Of a stretch of 36,123 nt of DNA, positions 16,672 through 24,462 are shown one piece after another. Numbering within the stretch: position 1 is the first letter of the stretch; each line of letters starts with the position of its first letter. The stretch is from Thermoanaerobacterales bacterium (GTDB taxonomy: Bacteria > Bacillota > Thermosediminibacteria > Thermosediminibacterales > Tepidanaerobacteraceae). The notes below the pieces were generated by a model that did not search any database, was not told the origin of the DNA, and saw only the letters and a list, made by a program, of their open reading frames with translations. The stretch spans positions 1 to 36,123 of the forward strand of contig DUMA01000031.1 of NCBI GenBank assembly GCA_012840135.1. Reading direction: 5' to 3'. The position numbers and the translations under genes were made by a program.

Positions 16672-18717
16672 TTATAAAGTGGCGAAAATATGCATCCCGA
16701 TTTCCCGGGAAATTCTCCTGTTGTGAAAGAAGCCAAGCCTTCCGGTGGCGGGTGTAATGCCCTTTAACTTTGCCGGCAGGTATTCCACGCCATCTCCCCG
16801 GAAATACTTGGTGAAGAGCTCGTAATATTCAAGCCTCAAGGCCTGGATGAACACTATCAGGCCTTCCAGGCCGATAATTATAACGTTTCCTATTACCAGT
16901 ATAGCTATATCTTCCCATGCGGCTCCCATCATGTCTCCCATGGTGGCGAAGGCTATATAGAGCCCCACATGGTTTAGAGCAAAAGCTCCCACCCTTATGA
17001 AGGATATGGTGTTGGACATCATGGAAAGTAGAGTCTCTATCACCCCAAAGCCTTCTTCGATATAGTAATCGGCGGGAGATTCCCTGTAAAGCTTATCCGC
17101 GTGGGTGAGTCTGCTCGCCAGGGGTTGTTTGAACACCATTAAGAGCAGAAGGCCTGCCATGGCGTAAACCAGTGTCGGCGAAATGCCGCTGTTGGTAAGG
17201 GCGGTATGTGAAACAGCGTACAGCAGTATCAGGTAAAAGGCAAGACCCGCCGCACCATTTCTGCCGAAAAGTCCTTCTTCCACATTCCTTTCCATACTGG
17301 AATTCATTATGTTGTATATATAACCGCCTATGATAAGGACAATACCGAAAACGACTGCTGCCACCAGCATGTAATTGATATTGGCCATGGGTCTTATGAT
17401 GAGCGGCGGTATGATTTCCTCGGAACCGAAAACACTGCCGTAAATAAAACCGAAAATAGTGGAGGAGAGACCTATCCTGCTCAGCACGCCCCCCATGCTG
17501 GTCCTTTTCATGAAAAATTCCAGGACCAGGCCGGACAAAAGCAGTATAAGCCCCTGACCCACATCGCCAAACATAGCGCCGAAGAGCAGCATGTATGTCA
17601 GGCCGAAAAAGACCGTGGGGTCTTTCTCATTGTAAGCCGGGGTGCCGTACATTTTCACCAGGGTTTCAAAAGGCCTGAAAAGTTTCGCGTTGCTGAGCTT
17701 TGTGGGCGGAGTTATACCCGGTCCGCTGTTGTTTATATCATCTACCAGAACAATTACATCTTCCTTAAATTGACTCTCCAGCTCACGTTTAAGGTCTGAT
17801 ACACTGCTCACAGGCACGAAGCCAAACATGAAAAATAGCTTGTCGCCCACGGCAAGATCAGATTTAAGTTCCTCGACCTTTTTCTCCATCTCAAGCCTGG
17901 AAAAGCCCTTTTCGAATTCCTTGGCGTATTTTATCCTGTAGTCTTCCAGGGATCTTTTGAGGGAGTCAATGACTTTCTGGTCTTCGTCTATGCTGTTTGT
18001 CAGGTCTTCCATCACCTTTGCGGCAGTCCCCGAATACCCGGTGGGCATAGCAAGAAGGGTGTGGTTTAATGAGCTAAAAATCTTTTCCACGGTTTCCTCC
18101 AGGCTTACCGGAGTTATGGAAGCCACTATGACATATTTGCCTTCCACCGCCACCTTTATAACCACCGCAGGTATGTTTTCGTAGTTCTTCTTGAGCTTGT
18201 CGTAATTTTCCCTAGATATCTTCAAAAGCCTGAAAGCCAGGTATTTCATATCGGTGAGGCGGCCTATGTCAAAACTATACTTCGTCAGGTATTTGAGGCT
18301 TTCGATGTACTCTCTTTTTTTCTCGATAGAACGCATTCTTTCATTTATTTCATCATCAGTGGAATGCACTTTTTCATAGATATCTAAAAGCTGCTTCATA
18401 AAATCATCATAATCATAGTCCTGCCCGAGATGTTCCAACCTTACCTGGGGCTTCAAACCGAAAAGATTTAGTAATGATGTTACCACCTCCTCATCATGCG
18501 AAAAATCCCTCTTTGAAGAATAGGGTTTGAGGAAAGGCAGTTCTTCCAGAGCCTCAATGTTTTTTTCACTGGGGGGCAGGAAAAAATCGCTGGAATTCAC
18601 CCTCACCAGGGCATTTATCATGTGCATGCTCCCGTTTAAAACCACCAGGCGGAGTACCCGGCTTAAAAGAGCATTTTTACCTATAACCCCCACGATTTTC
18701 ATCTTTTCTACTCCCAT
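16672..18717 (-). CDS. V/A-type ATPase subunit I (membrane stator a-subunit)
   Basis: Subunit I carries the half-channels for ion flow against the K ring. The 681-residue protein has a soluble N-terminal half with coiled coil (about 85-290) and about seven or eight membrane helices from residue 375 on. The family blocks PTKLSNAKLFRPFETLVKMYG, FFGLTYMLLFGAMFGDVGQG and FIRVGAFALNHVGL are present; the last holds the essential Arg region. The in-frame GTG at 18726 is part of the GGAGGTGAT ribosome site, so the ATG at 18717 (MGVEKMKIVGVIG) is taken. It lies 19 bases after C. Confidence 0.94.
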   Translation of the reverse strand: MGVEKMKIVGVIGKNALLSRVLRLVVLNGSMHMINALVRVNSSDFFLPPSEKNIEALEELPFLKPYSSKRDFSHDEEVVTSLLNLFGLKPQVRLEHLGQDYDYDDFMKQLLDIYEKVHSTDDEINERMRSIEKKREYIESLKYLTKYSFDIGRLTDMKYLAFRLLKISRENYDKLKKNYENIPAVVIKVAVEGKYVIVASITPVSLEETVEKIFSSLNHTLLAMPTGYSGTAAKVMEDLTNSIDEDQKVIDSLKRSLEDYRIKYAKEFEKGFSRLEMEKKVEELKSDLAVGDKLFFMFGFVPVSSVSDLKRELESQFKEDVIVLVDDINNSGPGITPPTKLSNAKLFRPFETLVKMYGTPAYNEKDPTVFFGLTYMLLFGAMFGDVGQGLILLLSGLVLEFFMKRTSMGGVLSRIGLSSTIFGFIYGSVFGSEEIIPPLIIRPMANINYMLVAAVVFGIVLIIGGYIYNIMNSSMERNVEEGLFGRNGAAGLAFYLILLYAVSHTALTNSGISPTLVYAMAGLLLLMVFKQPLASRLTHADKLYRESPADYYIEEGFGVIETLLSMMSNTISFIRVGAFALNHVGLYIAFATMGDMMGAAWEDIAILVIGNVIIIGLEGLIVFIQALRLEYYELFTKYFRGDGVEYLPAKLKGITPATGRLGFFHNRRISREIGMHIFATL

Positions 18718-18736
18718 GAAAATCACCTCCTCGAAC

Positions 18737-19783
18737 TTATGAAGCTTTTACAAGAAATTTCCTGGTTTCATCCGGCGGCAATTCATACCTTATGCTTTCT
18801 ATAATTGAAATGATATCTCTTATTTCAAATTCAAGAGACCACACATATCCGATGGTCTGTATGATACTCATGGGATATTTACGGGTCAGAGCCTTTAGTT
18901 TATAATATATATACCTGTTTATGCGCCTTTCCATGTATATATCCCTTGATATTTCTTCCTTTTTGAATAAAAAACCGTACCCGGAATCCATTGTCATCCG
19001 GTAGAGCTCATCAAGGTTTTTTGCATAGCACATGGCCTTTCTATCGGTAAAAGTCAGTTTGTCCCCGAAATTCATGGTATAGTTTAAAAGCTCTTCAGGT
19101 GACAGTCTGTAGAATTTCTTTCCCCGGTATATCCATTGAATATTGTATAGGTCGGCCACCATGCCTTCCCATTTTTTGAGCACTTCCCTGTCTTTTGCGG
19201 ATATCTTTTGCCTCCTGTTTTGAATGATACTGAAATACCCCATGTCTAAAGCCATCTCGAATCTGAAGAGGTTTTCTCTTTTGCCGTCCAGCAGAGGTTT
19301 TAAAACTTCAAAGAACTCGGAGCCTTCCAGGGAATATATCAAGTTCTTGATGGTCGTAGATTTAAAAAGTTTTTCGGCCTCTGCTCGGCTGTACTTGCCT
19401 AAAAAGGTTAGGGGCTTTTCCATAGTTTCAGGTTTTTTACCGTTAAATATGGCTCGGGCTAAACTTTTCAAATCCTCTATCTCATATTTTATATAAAGGG
19501 AACGGATAAAGTCCCTGTAATCATCCCGGAAATAGTGCATCAATCTATCCATGTTTTTTATCATGTTGCGTTTCAGGATGTCTTCCAGGTCTCTTCTGCT
19601 GATATTATCGATGCGGATATCTCCAAGGAGCTTGCCGTAAGAAGTGTGATCTTTTAGATAGCGGGTCACATCGGCCACAGACTTCTTCTGCAGCATGTTC
19701 ATGTAGTCTTCACGCTTTAAAAAATCTCCTTCCATTGCCCTTATCTTGGTATTTACAGCAGCATAAACGGTTACCTTATCCAT
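18737..19783 (-). CDS. V/A-type ATPase subunit C (rotor socket)
   Basis: Subunit C (the d-type funnel) connects the central stalk to the K ring. The 348-residue protein is nearly all helical, starts MDKVTVYAAVNTKIRAMEG and ends with the family pattern IGYVWSLEFEIRDIISIIESIRYELPP (shown here only in part by its EIRDI core). A longer in-frame start is inside the upstream gene; the ATG at 19783 follows AGAGGGAGAATC and overlaps the G stop by 8 bases. Its position directly after G and before I differs from the E. hirae/Thermus order, where C follows E. Confidence 0.9.
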   Translation of the reverse strand: MDKVTVYAAVNTKIRAMEGDFLKREDYMNMLQKKSVADVTRYLKDHTSYGKLLGDIRIDNISRRDLEDILKRNMIKNMDRLMHYFRDDYRDFIRSLYIKYEIEDLKSLARAIFNGKKPETMEKPLTFLGKYSRAEAEKLFKSTTIKNLIYSLEGSEFFEVLKPLLDGKRENLFRFEMALDMGYFSIIQNRRQKISAKDREVLKKWEGMVADLYNIQWIYRGKKFYRLSPEELLNYTMNFGDKLTFTDRKAMCYAKNLDELYRMTMDSGYGFLFKKEEISRDIYMERRINRYIYYKLKALTRKYPMSIIQTIGYVWSLEFEIRDIISIIESIRYELPPDETRKFLVKAS

Positions 19784-20108
19784 GATTCTCCCTCTTGACA
19801 TCAAAAATACGCTTTAGTATTTCATCGGTCATGTCTTTCCGGGACTTTTCAAACTCTCGCTCCATGTTCTCCAGGATTTCCCCTGTCTTTAAGTTTAGTT
19901 TCTCAACTTCCTGCTGCCCTTCCTGCAGTATTTTTTGTGCAATTTCTCTGGTTTCATCTTCTATCCTGCGTGTAAAATCCTTAATCATTTTCTGCTCTTC
20001 TTCTTTATACCGACGCTCGATGTCTGCCAGTTGCTTTTCCCTTCCGGCACTTATCTCGAAAGCTCTGGCGTCAAGTTCCATGAGCCTTGCTATAACCTGC
20101 TCTTCCAA
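19776..20108 (-). CDS. V/A-type ATPase subunit G/H (peripheral stalk coiled coil)
   Basis: This is a short, highly charged coiled-coil protein, the partner of E in the stator. It has almost no aromatic residues and a heptad pattern through its length (for example DIERRYKEEEQKMIKDFTRR), ending in KRIFDVK. The frame is open from 20153, but the TTG at 20108 has the good ribosome site GAAGAAGGTGATATT and gives 110 residues, the normal size for this subunit; a TTG at 20153 has no ribosome site and lies next to a leader hairpin. The identification rests on length, composition and first position in the operon. Confidence 0.8.
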   Translation of the reverse strand: MEEQVIARLMELDARAFEISAGREKQLADIERRYKEEEQKMIKDFTRRIEDETREIAQKILQEGQQEVEKLNLKTGEILENMEREFEKSRKDMTDEILKRIFDVKRENHG

Positions 20109-20151
20109 AATATCACCTTCTTCAAGATTTAAATTAACTCCTGAATAGTTC

Positions 20152-20176
20152 AAAAACCTGCCCGCAAAGGGACAGG
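20152..20176 (-). terminator. Terminator-like hairpin in the V-ATPase leader
   Basis: On the minus strand CCTGTCCC, a TTTGC loop and GGGCAGG form a 7-bp stem with one bulged T, followed by TTTTT. It lies between the candidate promoter (20218-20246) and the first ATPase gene (20108), so it would act as an attenuator if that promoter is used. The stem is short; it could also be a stabilising hairpin. Confidence 0.45.
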
Positions 20177-20217
20177 CTGAAAAGATGATTGCGAGTTAAT
20201 TTTTAAACTTATTCTTA

Positions 20218-20246
20218 AGTATATAACTGTTATGTTACAAAAGCAA
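20218..20246 (-). promoter_or_regulatory. Candidate sigma-A promoter for the V-ATPase operon
   Basis: On the minus strand TTGCTT (20246-20241), a 17-nt spacer and TATACT (20223-20218) are followed by a leader of about 100 bases before the first gene. The surrounding stretch is AT-rich. Confidence 0.5.
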
Positions 20247-20388
20247 TTATTATTAAAGTATAAATACAATAAAAAAACACTGAAAAGGATTAAAAAAGTC
20301 GTATCTTCCCAACATTATTTGAAAATCATTCTAATTGCTATTAAATCCTTAATCACAAACGATATATATTTATTTGACTTTTTTTTTC

Positions 20389-20442
20389 GATGGTTTCAGC
20401 GGTCCGGTTCGCCGACCGTTCGGGGATTTTGCCCTGTAATGG
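20389..20442 (-). other. GC-rich structured island between dhaM terminator and V-ATPase promoter
   Basis: In an otherwise AT-rich gap of about 340 bases this stretch is GC-rich and can fold. The arms CGGTC/GACCG close a GG-CGAA-CC hairpin (a TTCG loop on the other strand). Minus-strand pieces ACAGGGCAAA, GGCGAACC and CTGAAACCAT resemble the 5' half of the GEMM-I (c-di-GMP-I) riboswitch core, but the 3' half and a downstream gene at the right distance are missing. It may be a decayed riboswitch, a repeat, or an unrelated structured RNA. Confidence 0.25.
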
Positions 20443-20452
20443 ATCTTTATTT

Positions 20453-20483
20453 AAAAAAATGGCTGTTGACAGCATCAACAGCC
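20453..20483 (-). terminator. Rho-independent terminator after dhaM
   Basis: On the minus strand GGCTGTTGA and TCAACAGCC form a perfect 9-bp stem with a five-base loop, followed by ATTTTTTT. It lies 14 bases past the dhaM stop and ends the dhaKLM transcript. Confidence 0.9.
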
Positions 20484-20496
20484 TCATAAACCTGCT

Positions 20497-20892
20497 TTAT
20501 GCAATTTTTTTCATCCCCCGGGTGTTTTCGGCAGCATTTTTTACATCCTGCATACTCTTTCCGAAGCTGGCTTCCATGGCAGCAGCTATAGCACCTTCCA
20601 CAAACGGCGCATCGGCAATGGCTGCCCTGGATCTTTCAGGTTCTTCCAGAGATTCTATCGCAATTTCTGTGCTCATAATTGAGCTTCCCAGGTCTACTAT
20701 TACAACCACTCCGTCGCCTGTATCCGCTTTTCTTATCTTTTCTTCGATCAACACAGGGTCGGTGCCCAGGCGCCTGTCACGGGTCCCGGCGGCAATCTCC
20801 AGGATAATTTTTTCACCGGTCATCTGTCTTATCAATTCCCAAGTCCCCTCGGCAATCTTCGGGGTATGGGAAACCAGGACAATTCCTACCAT
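20497..20892 (-). CDS. dhaM: Dihydroxyacetone kinase phosphotransferase subunit DhaM (EIIA domain only)
   Basis: DhaM passes phosphate from HPr of the PTS to the ADP bound in DhaL. The 131-residue protein is a single mannose-type EIIA domain: it starts MVGIVLVSHTPKIAEG with the phospho-His at residue 9, followed by a VVVIVDLGSSIMSTEIA block. It lacks the HPr and EI-like domains that extend E. coli DhaM, so it must rely on a separate HPr and EI, which are not in this window. GGGAGG precedes the ATG. It is last in dhaKLM, 30 bases after dhaL. Confidence 0.94.
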   Translation of the reverse strand: MVGIVLVSHTPKIAEGTWELIRQMTGEKIILEIAAGTRDRRLGTDPVLIEEKIRKADTGDGVVVIVDLGSSIMSTEIAIESLEEPERSRAAIADAPFVEGAIAAAMEASFGKSMQDVKNAAENTRGMKKIA

Positions 20893-20922
20893 TTGAACGC
20901 CTCCCTTTTGTGCATAACGCTC

Positions 20923-21561
20923 TTAACCGGACATCTCTTTAATCTTTTGAATTGCCGCCTGCAACATCAAATAGCACGATGTGGCTCCAGGGTCCTGATG
21001 ACCTATGCTCCTTTCTCCCAGGTAGCTGGCCCTCCCCTTTTTTGCTATTATGCTTCTGGTATACTCCACTCCCTCTTTTGCAGCATTTAGTGCTTTGTTC
21101 ATAACCGATTTCCTGTCAGTGGAATCTTTTTCATTTTTAAGGATCTCTACCGCGGGCTCCAGCGAATCAATTATGGTCTTTTCTCCCCGTTGAGCTTTCC
21201 CGCGGTATTTTATACCTTCCAGAGCCTGATCCATTATGGCTATGAAATCGTCGAAATTCAGGCTCGACTTGCCCGCTACTGCCTGACCTGCCCTCATGAA
21301 AGCAGTCCCGTATAGGGGCCCCGACGCTCCTCCCACCGTAGAAACCAGGGTCATGCCGACGGTCTTCAGTATTGCACCACAATCTCCGAATTCCTGAGAA
21401 TGAAGCTTTTCAAGAACCGCCGAAAATCCCTTGGACATGTTTATGCCGTGGTCCGCATCACCGATGGCCGAATCCAGTTCGGTCAAGAACTCACGGTTCT
21501 CATTGATTTTATCGGCTACTGCTTCAAGTATCTTCACCAGTCCCGCTGCGTCTGTTGACAT
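20923..21561 (-). CDS. dhaL: Dihydroxyacetone kinase ADP-binding subunit DhaL
   Basis: DhaL holds ADP/ATP and phosphorylates dihydroxyacetone bound to DhaK. The 212-residue helical-barrel protein has the Mg/nucleotide-binding motif LDSAIGDADHGINM (Asp residues near 28-34), GGASGPLYGTAFMRAG and the C-terminal HQDPGATS. AAAGGAG precedes the ATG. It lies 40 bases after dhaK, with dhaM directly downstream, forming a complete PTS-type kinase. Confidence 0.95.
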   Translation of the reverse strand: MSTDAAGLVKILEAVADKINENREFLTELDSAIGDADHGINMSKGFSAVLEKLHSQEFGDCGAILKTVGMTLVSTVGGASGPLYGTAFMRAGQAVAGKSSLNFDDFIAIMDQALEGIKYRGKAQRGEKTIIDSLEPAVEILKNEKDSTDRKSVMNKALNAAKEGVEYTRSIIAKKGRASYLGERSIGHQDPGATSCYLMLQAAIQKIKEMSG

Positions 21562-21601
21562 CCGATAGTCTCCTTTCGCAAAGATGATGGGTAAAATAAT
21601 T

Positions 21602-22600
21602 TTATAACTGTCTGAAAGCGGGAGTATCCGCCGGTGCGTCCAGCAGTTCCTTCAATTCTTTATCCAGTTTGAGCAATGTTATTGAGGCACCGGCCATTTC
21701 CAGCGAAGTCATGTACTCGCCGATGTATGTCCTGTGAACTTTGATGCCGTTTTCTTTTAATATCTTGCTCACTTTATTGTTCATTATGAATTGTTCCATG
21801 ATGGGAGTGGCTCCAAGGCCGTTTATCATAACCGCCACTTCGTCCCCAGACTTGAAAGGCAAGTCCTTGAGTATTTTTGACATTAAATGCTCCACTATTT
21901 CGTCGGCCTTCATTATTTTGGTCCTCATAGTGCCCGGTTCGCCATGGATTCCCATGCCAATTTCCATTTCATCTTCAGCCAGAGTAAAGGTGGGCTTTCC
22001 CGCAGCGGGCACAACGCACGGGGTCAGGGCCATTCCCATGCTTCTCACATTGGCGATGACCTTTTCGGCTGCCTCTTTTACTTCTTCCAGGGTGCCACCG
22101 GCCTGCGCCTTTGCCCCTGCTATCTTGTGCACGAAGACCGTGCCCGCTATGCCCCTCCTGCCTGTGGTGTAAGTGCTGTTTTCCACTGCCACATCGTCGT
22201 TTACCACGACTTTGGCTACTTTTATGCCTTCCATCTCCGCCATTTCGCCGGCCATTTCAAAGTTCATCACATCGCCGGTGTAGTTTTTGATTATGAGCAG
22301 CACTCCGGCACCGCCGTCCACCGCCTTTACAGCCTCGAATATCTGGTCCGGAGTGGGAGAAGTAAATACGGCTCCGGCAACACCGGCATCCAGCATGCCC
22401 CTGCCCACAAAACCGGCATGAGAAGGTTCGTGGCCGCTGCCGCCGCCGGACACAAGGCCCACCTTGCCTTTTACCGGCGCGTCAGCTCTGACAATGACAT
22501 TAAAACCTTCCAGTTTCCTCACGTATCCGGGAAACGCCGCCACCATCCCCTCCAGCATTTCTTCTACCACATGTTCGGGGTTGTTGATGAGTTTTTTCAT
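21602..22600 (-). CDS. dhaK: Dihydroxyacetone kinase substrate-binding subunit DhaK
   Basis: DhaK binds dihydroxyacetone covalently through a His as a hemiaminal and presents it to DhaL; the product enters glycolysis as DHAP. The 332-residue protein begins MKKLINNPEHVVEEML and has VSGGGSGHEPSHAGFVG (about 45-61) and YTTGRRGIAGTVFVHKIAGA, where the second block supplies the covalent His. The frame is open 42 codons further upstream, but that part runs through a terminator and promoter and is rejected; AAGGAGGGCTTGAA precedes the chosen ATG. A sigma-54 promoter lies 53 bases upstream, so expression should depend on an enhancer-binding activator, probably the one encoded at 24463-26175. Confidence 0.96.
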   Translation of the reverse strand: MKKLINNPEHVVEEMLEGMVAAFPGYVRKLEGFNVIVRADAPVKGKVGLVSGGGSGHEPSHAGFVGRGMLDAGVAGAVFTSPTPDQIFEAVKAVDGGAGVLLIIKNYTGDVMNFEMAGEMAEMEGIKVAKVVVNDDVAVENSTYTTGRRGIAGTVFVHKIAGAKAQAGGTLEEVKEAAEKVIANVRSMGMALTPCVVPAAGKPTFTLAEDEMEIGMGIHGEPGTMRTKIMKADEIVEHLMSKILKDLPFKSGDEVAVMINGLGATPIMEQFIMNNKVSKILKENGIKVHRTYIGEYMTSLEMAGASITLLKLDKELKELLDAPADTPAFRQL

Positions 22601-22652
22601 TTCAAGCCCTCCTTCAAAATGATAAACGTCAATATTTACATTGATAATTAAT

Positions 22653-22670
22653 AAGCAAGAATCGTGCCAA
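22653..22670 (-). promoter_or_regulatory. Sigma-54 (-24/-12) promoter for dhaKLM
   Basis: On the minus strand TTGGCACGATTCTTGCTT fits the sigma-54 consensus (TGGCACG, four bases, TTGCW) with no mismatch, including GG and GC exactly ten bases apart (GG at 22668-22667, GC at 22656-22655). It lies just after the terminator of the upstream gene and 53 bases before the dhaK start, which is where a promoter is required. Confidence 0.9.
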
Positions 22671-22673
22671 TCG

Positions 22674-22699
22674 AAAAAGGGCATTTTAATGCCCTTTTT
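22674..22699 (-). terminator. Rho-independent terminator after the MCP/PhnD fusion gene
   Basis: AAAAAGGGCAT and ATGCCCTTTTT form a perfect 11-bp stem with a four-base loop, ending in a T-run on either strand. It separates the glycerol operon from dhaKLM, so dhaKLM must be started from its own sigma-54 promoter. Confidence 0.9.
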
Positions 22700-22722
22700 G
22701 TCCCTCGGCTTGGTAATTTTTA

Positions 22723-24441
22723 TCAACCCGCATCCTCGGCGACGGCTCTGATTATGTCATAATTCTCATCGGAAGCCTCAATAAATCCGTTTATGACAGT
22801 GCCACCTTGCTCCGACCAGCCTTTGCCGCCCTTGTAAGCCATGAATCCTCTCTTTAAGCTGTCTATTGTGCTTTTTTCAATGCCCGGCCTGGCAGCTATA
22901 CAATCTTTCGGGATCGGGTCGGTTTTTGCAAGATATACGAGTTTTTCCACCGCAAGCCCCCGCTTTTTTGCGTCGTCAAGGGCTTCGGAATAAGTGGCGC
23001 CCGCATCCACGGTCCCCTGCAGCACCGCTTCCACCACTCTGCTGTGAGTGCCCAGAAAAACTTTCTCCGAAAGGTCTCTATCCGGATCGATCCCCGCCTT
23101 TTTTAAAAGCATCCTCGGATAAGCGTACCCCGAAGCCGACTTCGGGTCTACGAAGGCCAATTTCTTTCCCTTCAAATCTTTTATGGAAGAAATACCGGAA
23201 CCCGGAACCGTTATTATATAACCCCTGTAGTTTGCAGCCCCGTTTACCACCGGCGTCGCAATGGGAGTTATATCGGCTTTATATCTGGCGTTGACGTATG
23301 CCAGGGGAGAAAACCAGCCCACATCCACTATTCCTTCTATAAGGCAATCGGCCAGAGCATTGTAATCTGCCGCTATCATCACCCTGAAGTTGAATCCGGC
23401 CGTCTCCCCCACTGCGTTAATGGCCGGCAGGTACATGGCTTTTATTACATCGGGGCTTAAAGCGGGATTTATTCCTATAATAAATTCATCCTTTTTCTTG
23501 AATTTCAGCGTGGTTTTCTGAAGAGCGTAAACATTTTTTACGAGTTTTTCCGCTATGACGAGCAGCATTCTGTTGTTCTGTTCCTGTTCTTTTATCAATT
23601 CCGTAACCTTGCGTGTGGAATCTGAAGTGGCAGCAGTCTCCCGGGCAAGAGAAGAAAAAATCTCGCTCAGGGAGCTCGCCGTTTTAGCCTGTCGGGATAT
23701 GGATTCGAACAATTTTTCGTTTACACCGGCTATATCTTCGAACACCTTCACCGATTCATCCATGACGTTCCCGCTGAGCTGAGTCTTTTCTCTGACACCT
23801 TTCAATCTGGCGGCGCTTTCTCTGGAAATTGAGTGTGCCCGGCTGATGCCTTCGTTGATTATGCCTGCAGTCTCTTGAATCTCGTGGGCTCTTGTACTGC
23901 TCAATTCCGCCAGCTTCCTTATCTCCGACGCCACCACGCCGAATCCCCTGCCGACCTCTCCCGCTCTTGCCGCCTCAATGGTCGCGTTTATTGCCAGAAG
24001 ATGTGTCTGACGGGCGATGCTCCTCACAAAGGTCACAAATCCCGCAACCTTATCGGTAAGCTCCAGGAGGCCGGCCACATCATTCGAAGATCTGTCCATT
24101 TCCTCCGAGACCGTGTCAATCAGGTTCTGAACTTCGGCAATAGCAAGGCTTCCCTCCCTTATTTTCCCAAGGCTTTCTCTGGACTTGTTCAATACCCCGA
24201 GAGCGCTCTCCTTTAATTCCGAAGCAAATTTTGAAAGCTCTTCCAGGTCCGATGTGCCGGCAGTTAAATTTTTACTGTTGTTCTGTGAATTGACGTTTAT
24301 GCCCTCTATTATCTCTACCAATCTCCTGGATTTTTCGGAATTCCTATCAACTATCCAGTTTATCTCATGGGCATCATAACCTAATTTTTCACTAAGAGGC
24401 AGAATGTCCTCAATCCCCGATATCCCCAAATCGACCGGCAT
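22723..24441 (-). CDS. Cytosolic methyl-accepting chemotaxis-type signalling domain fused to a PhnD-like binding protein
   Basis: This 572-residue protein has no signal peptide and no membrane segment. Residues about 50-310 are a long MCP signalling coiled coil with an intact tip ([20 protein letters not shown] and [12 protein letters not shown], about 150-181). Residues about 318-572 resemble the PhnD/phosphonate family of periplasmic binding proteins ([53 protein letters not shown]), normally extracellular. The natural reading is a cytosolic ligand sensor signalling to CheA, or a receptor-like scaffold. It lies 21 bases after the sigma-54 activator gene with an AAAGGAG site and is the last gene of the glycerol operon. 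The ligand is unknown; a phosphorylated three-carbon metabolite would fit the context but is a guess. Confidence 0.9.
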   Translation of the reverse strand: MPVDLGISGIEDILPLSEKLGYDAHEINWIVDRNSEKSRRLVEIIEGINVNSQNNSKNLTAGTSDLEELSKFASELKESALGVLNKSRESLGKIREGSLAIAEVQNLIDTVSEEMDRSSNDVAGLLELTDKVAGFVTFVRSIARQTHLLAINATIEAARAGEVGRGFGVVASEIRKLAELSSTRAHEIQETAGIINEGISRAHSISRESAARLKGVREKTQLSGNVMDESVKVFEDIAGVNEKLFESISRQAKTASSLSEIFSSLARETAATSDSTRKVTELIKEQEQNNRMLLVIAEKLVKNVYALQKTTLKFKKKDEFIIGINPALSPDVIKAMYLPAINAVGETAGFNFRVMIAADYNALADCLIEGIVDVGWFSPLAYVNARYKADITPIATPVVNGAANYRGYIITVPGSGISSIKDLKGKKLAFVDPKSASGYAYPRMLLKKAGIDPDRDLSEKVFLGTHSRVVEAVLQGTVDAGATYSEALDDAKKRGLAVEKLVYLAKTDPIPKDCIAARPGIEKSTIDSLKRGFMAYKGGKGWSEQGGTVINGFIEASDENYDIIRAVAEDAG

Positions 24442-24462
24442 GATACTACTCCTTTCTCCGTT

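Noticed and set aside
21887..22651. Open frame of 254 codons on the plus strand opposite dhaK
   Set aside because: DhaK is intact on the other strand with all motifs; the antisense frame has no ribosome site or family resemblance.
22601..22726. N-terminal extension of dhaK by 42 codons
   Set aside because: It covers a terminator, a sigma-54 promoter and the ribosome site; the normal DhaK start is at 22600.
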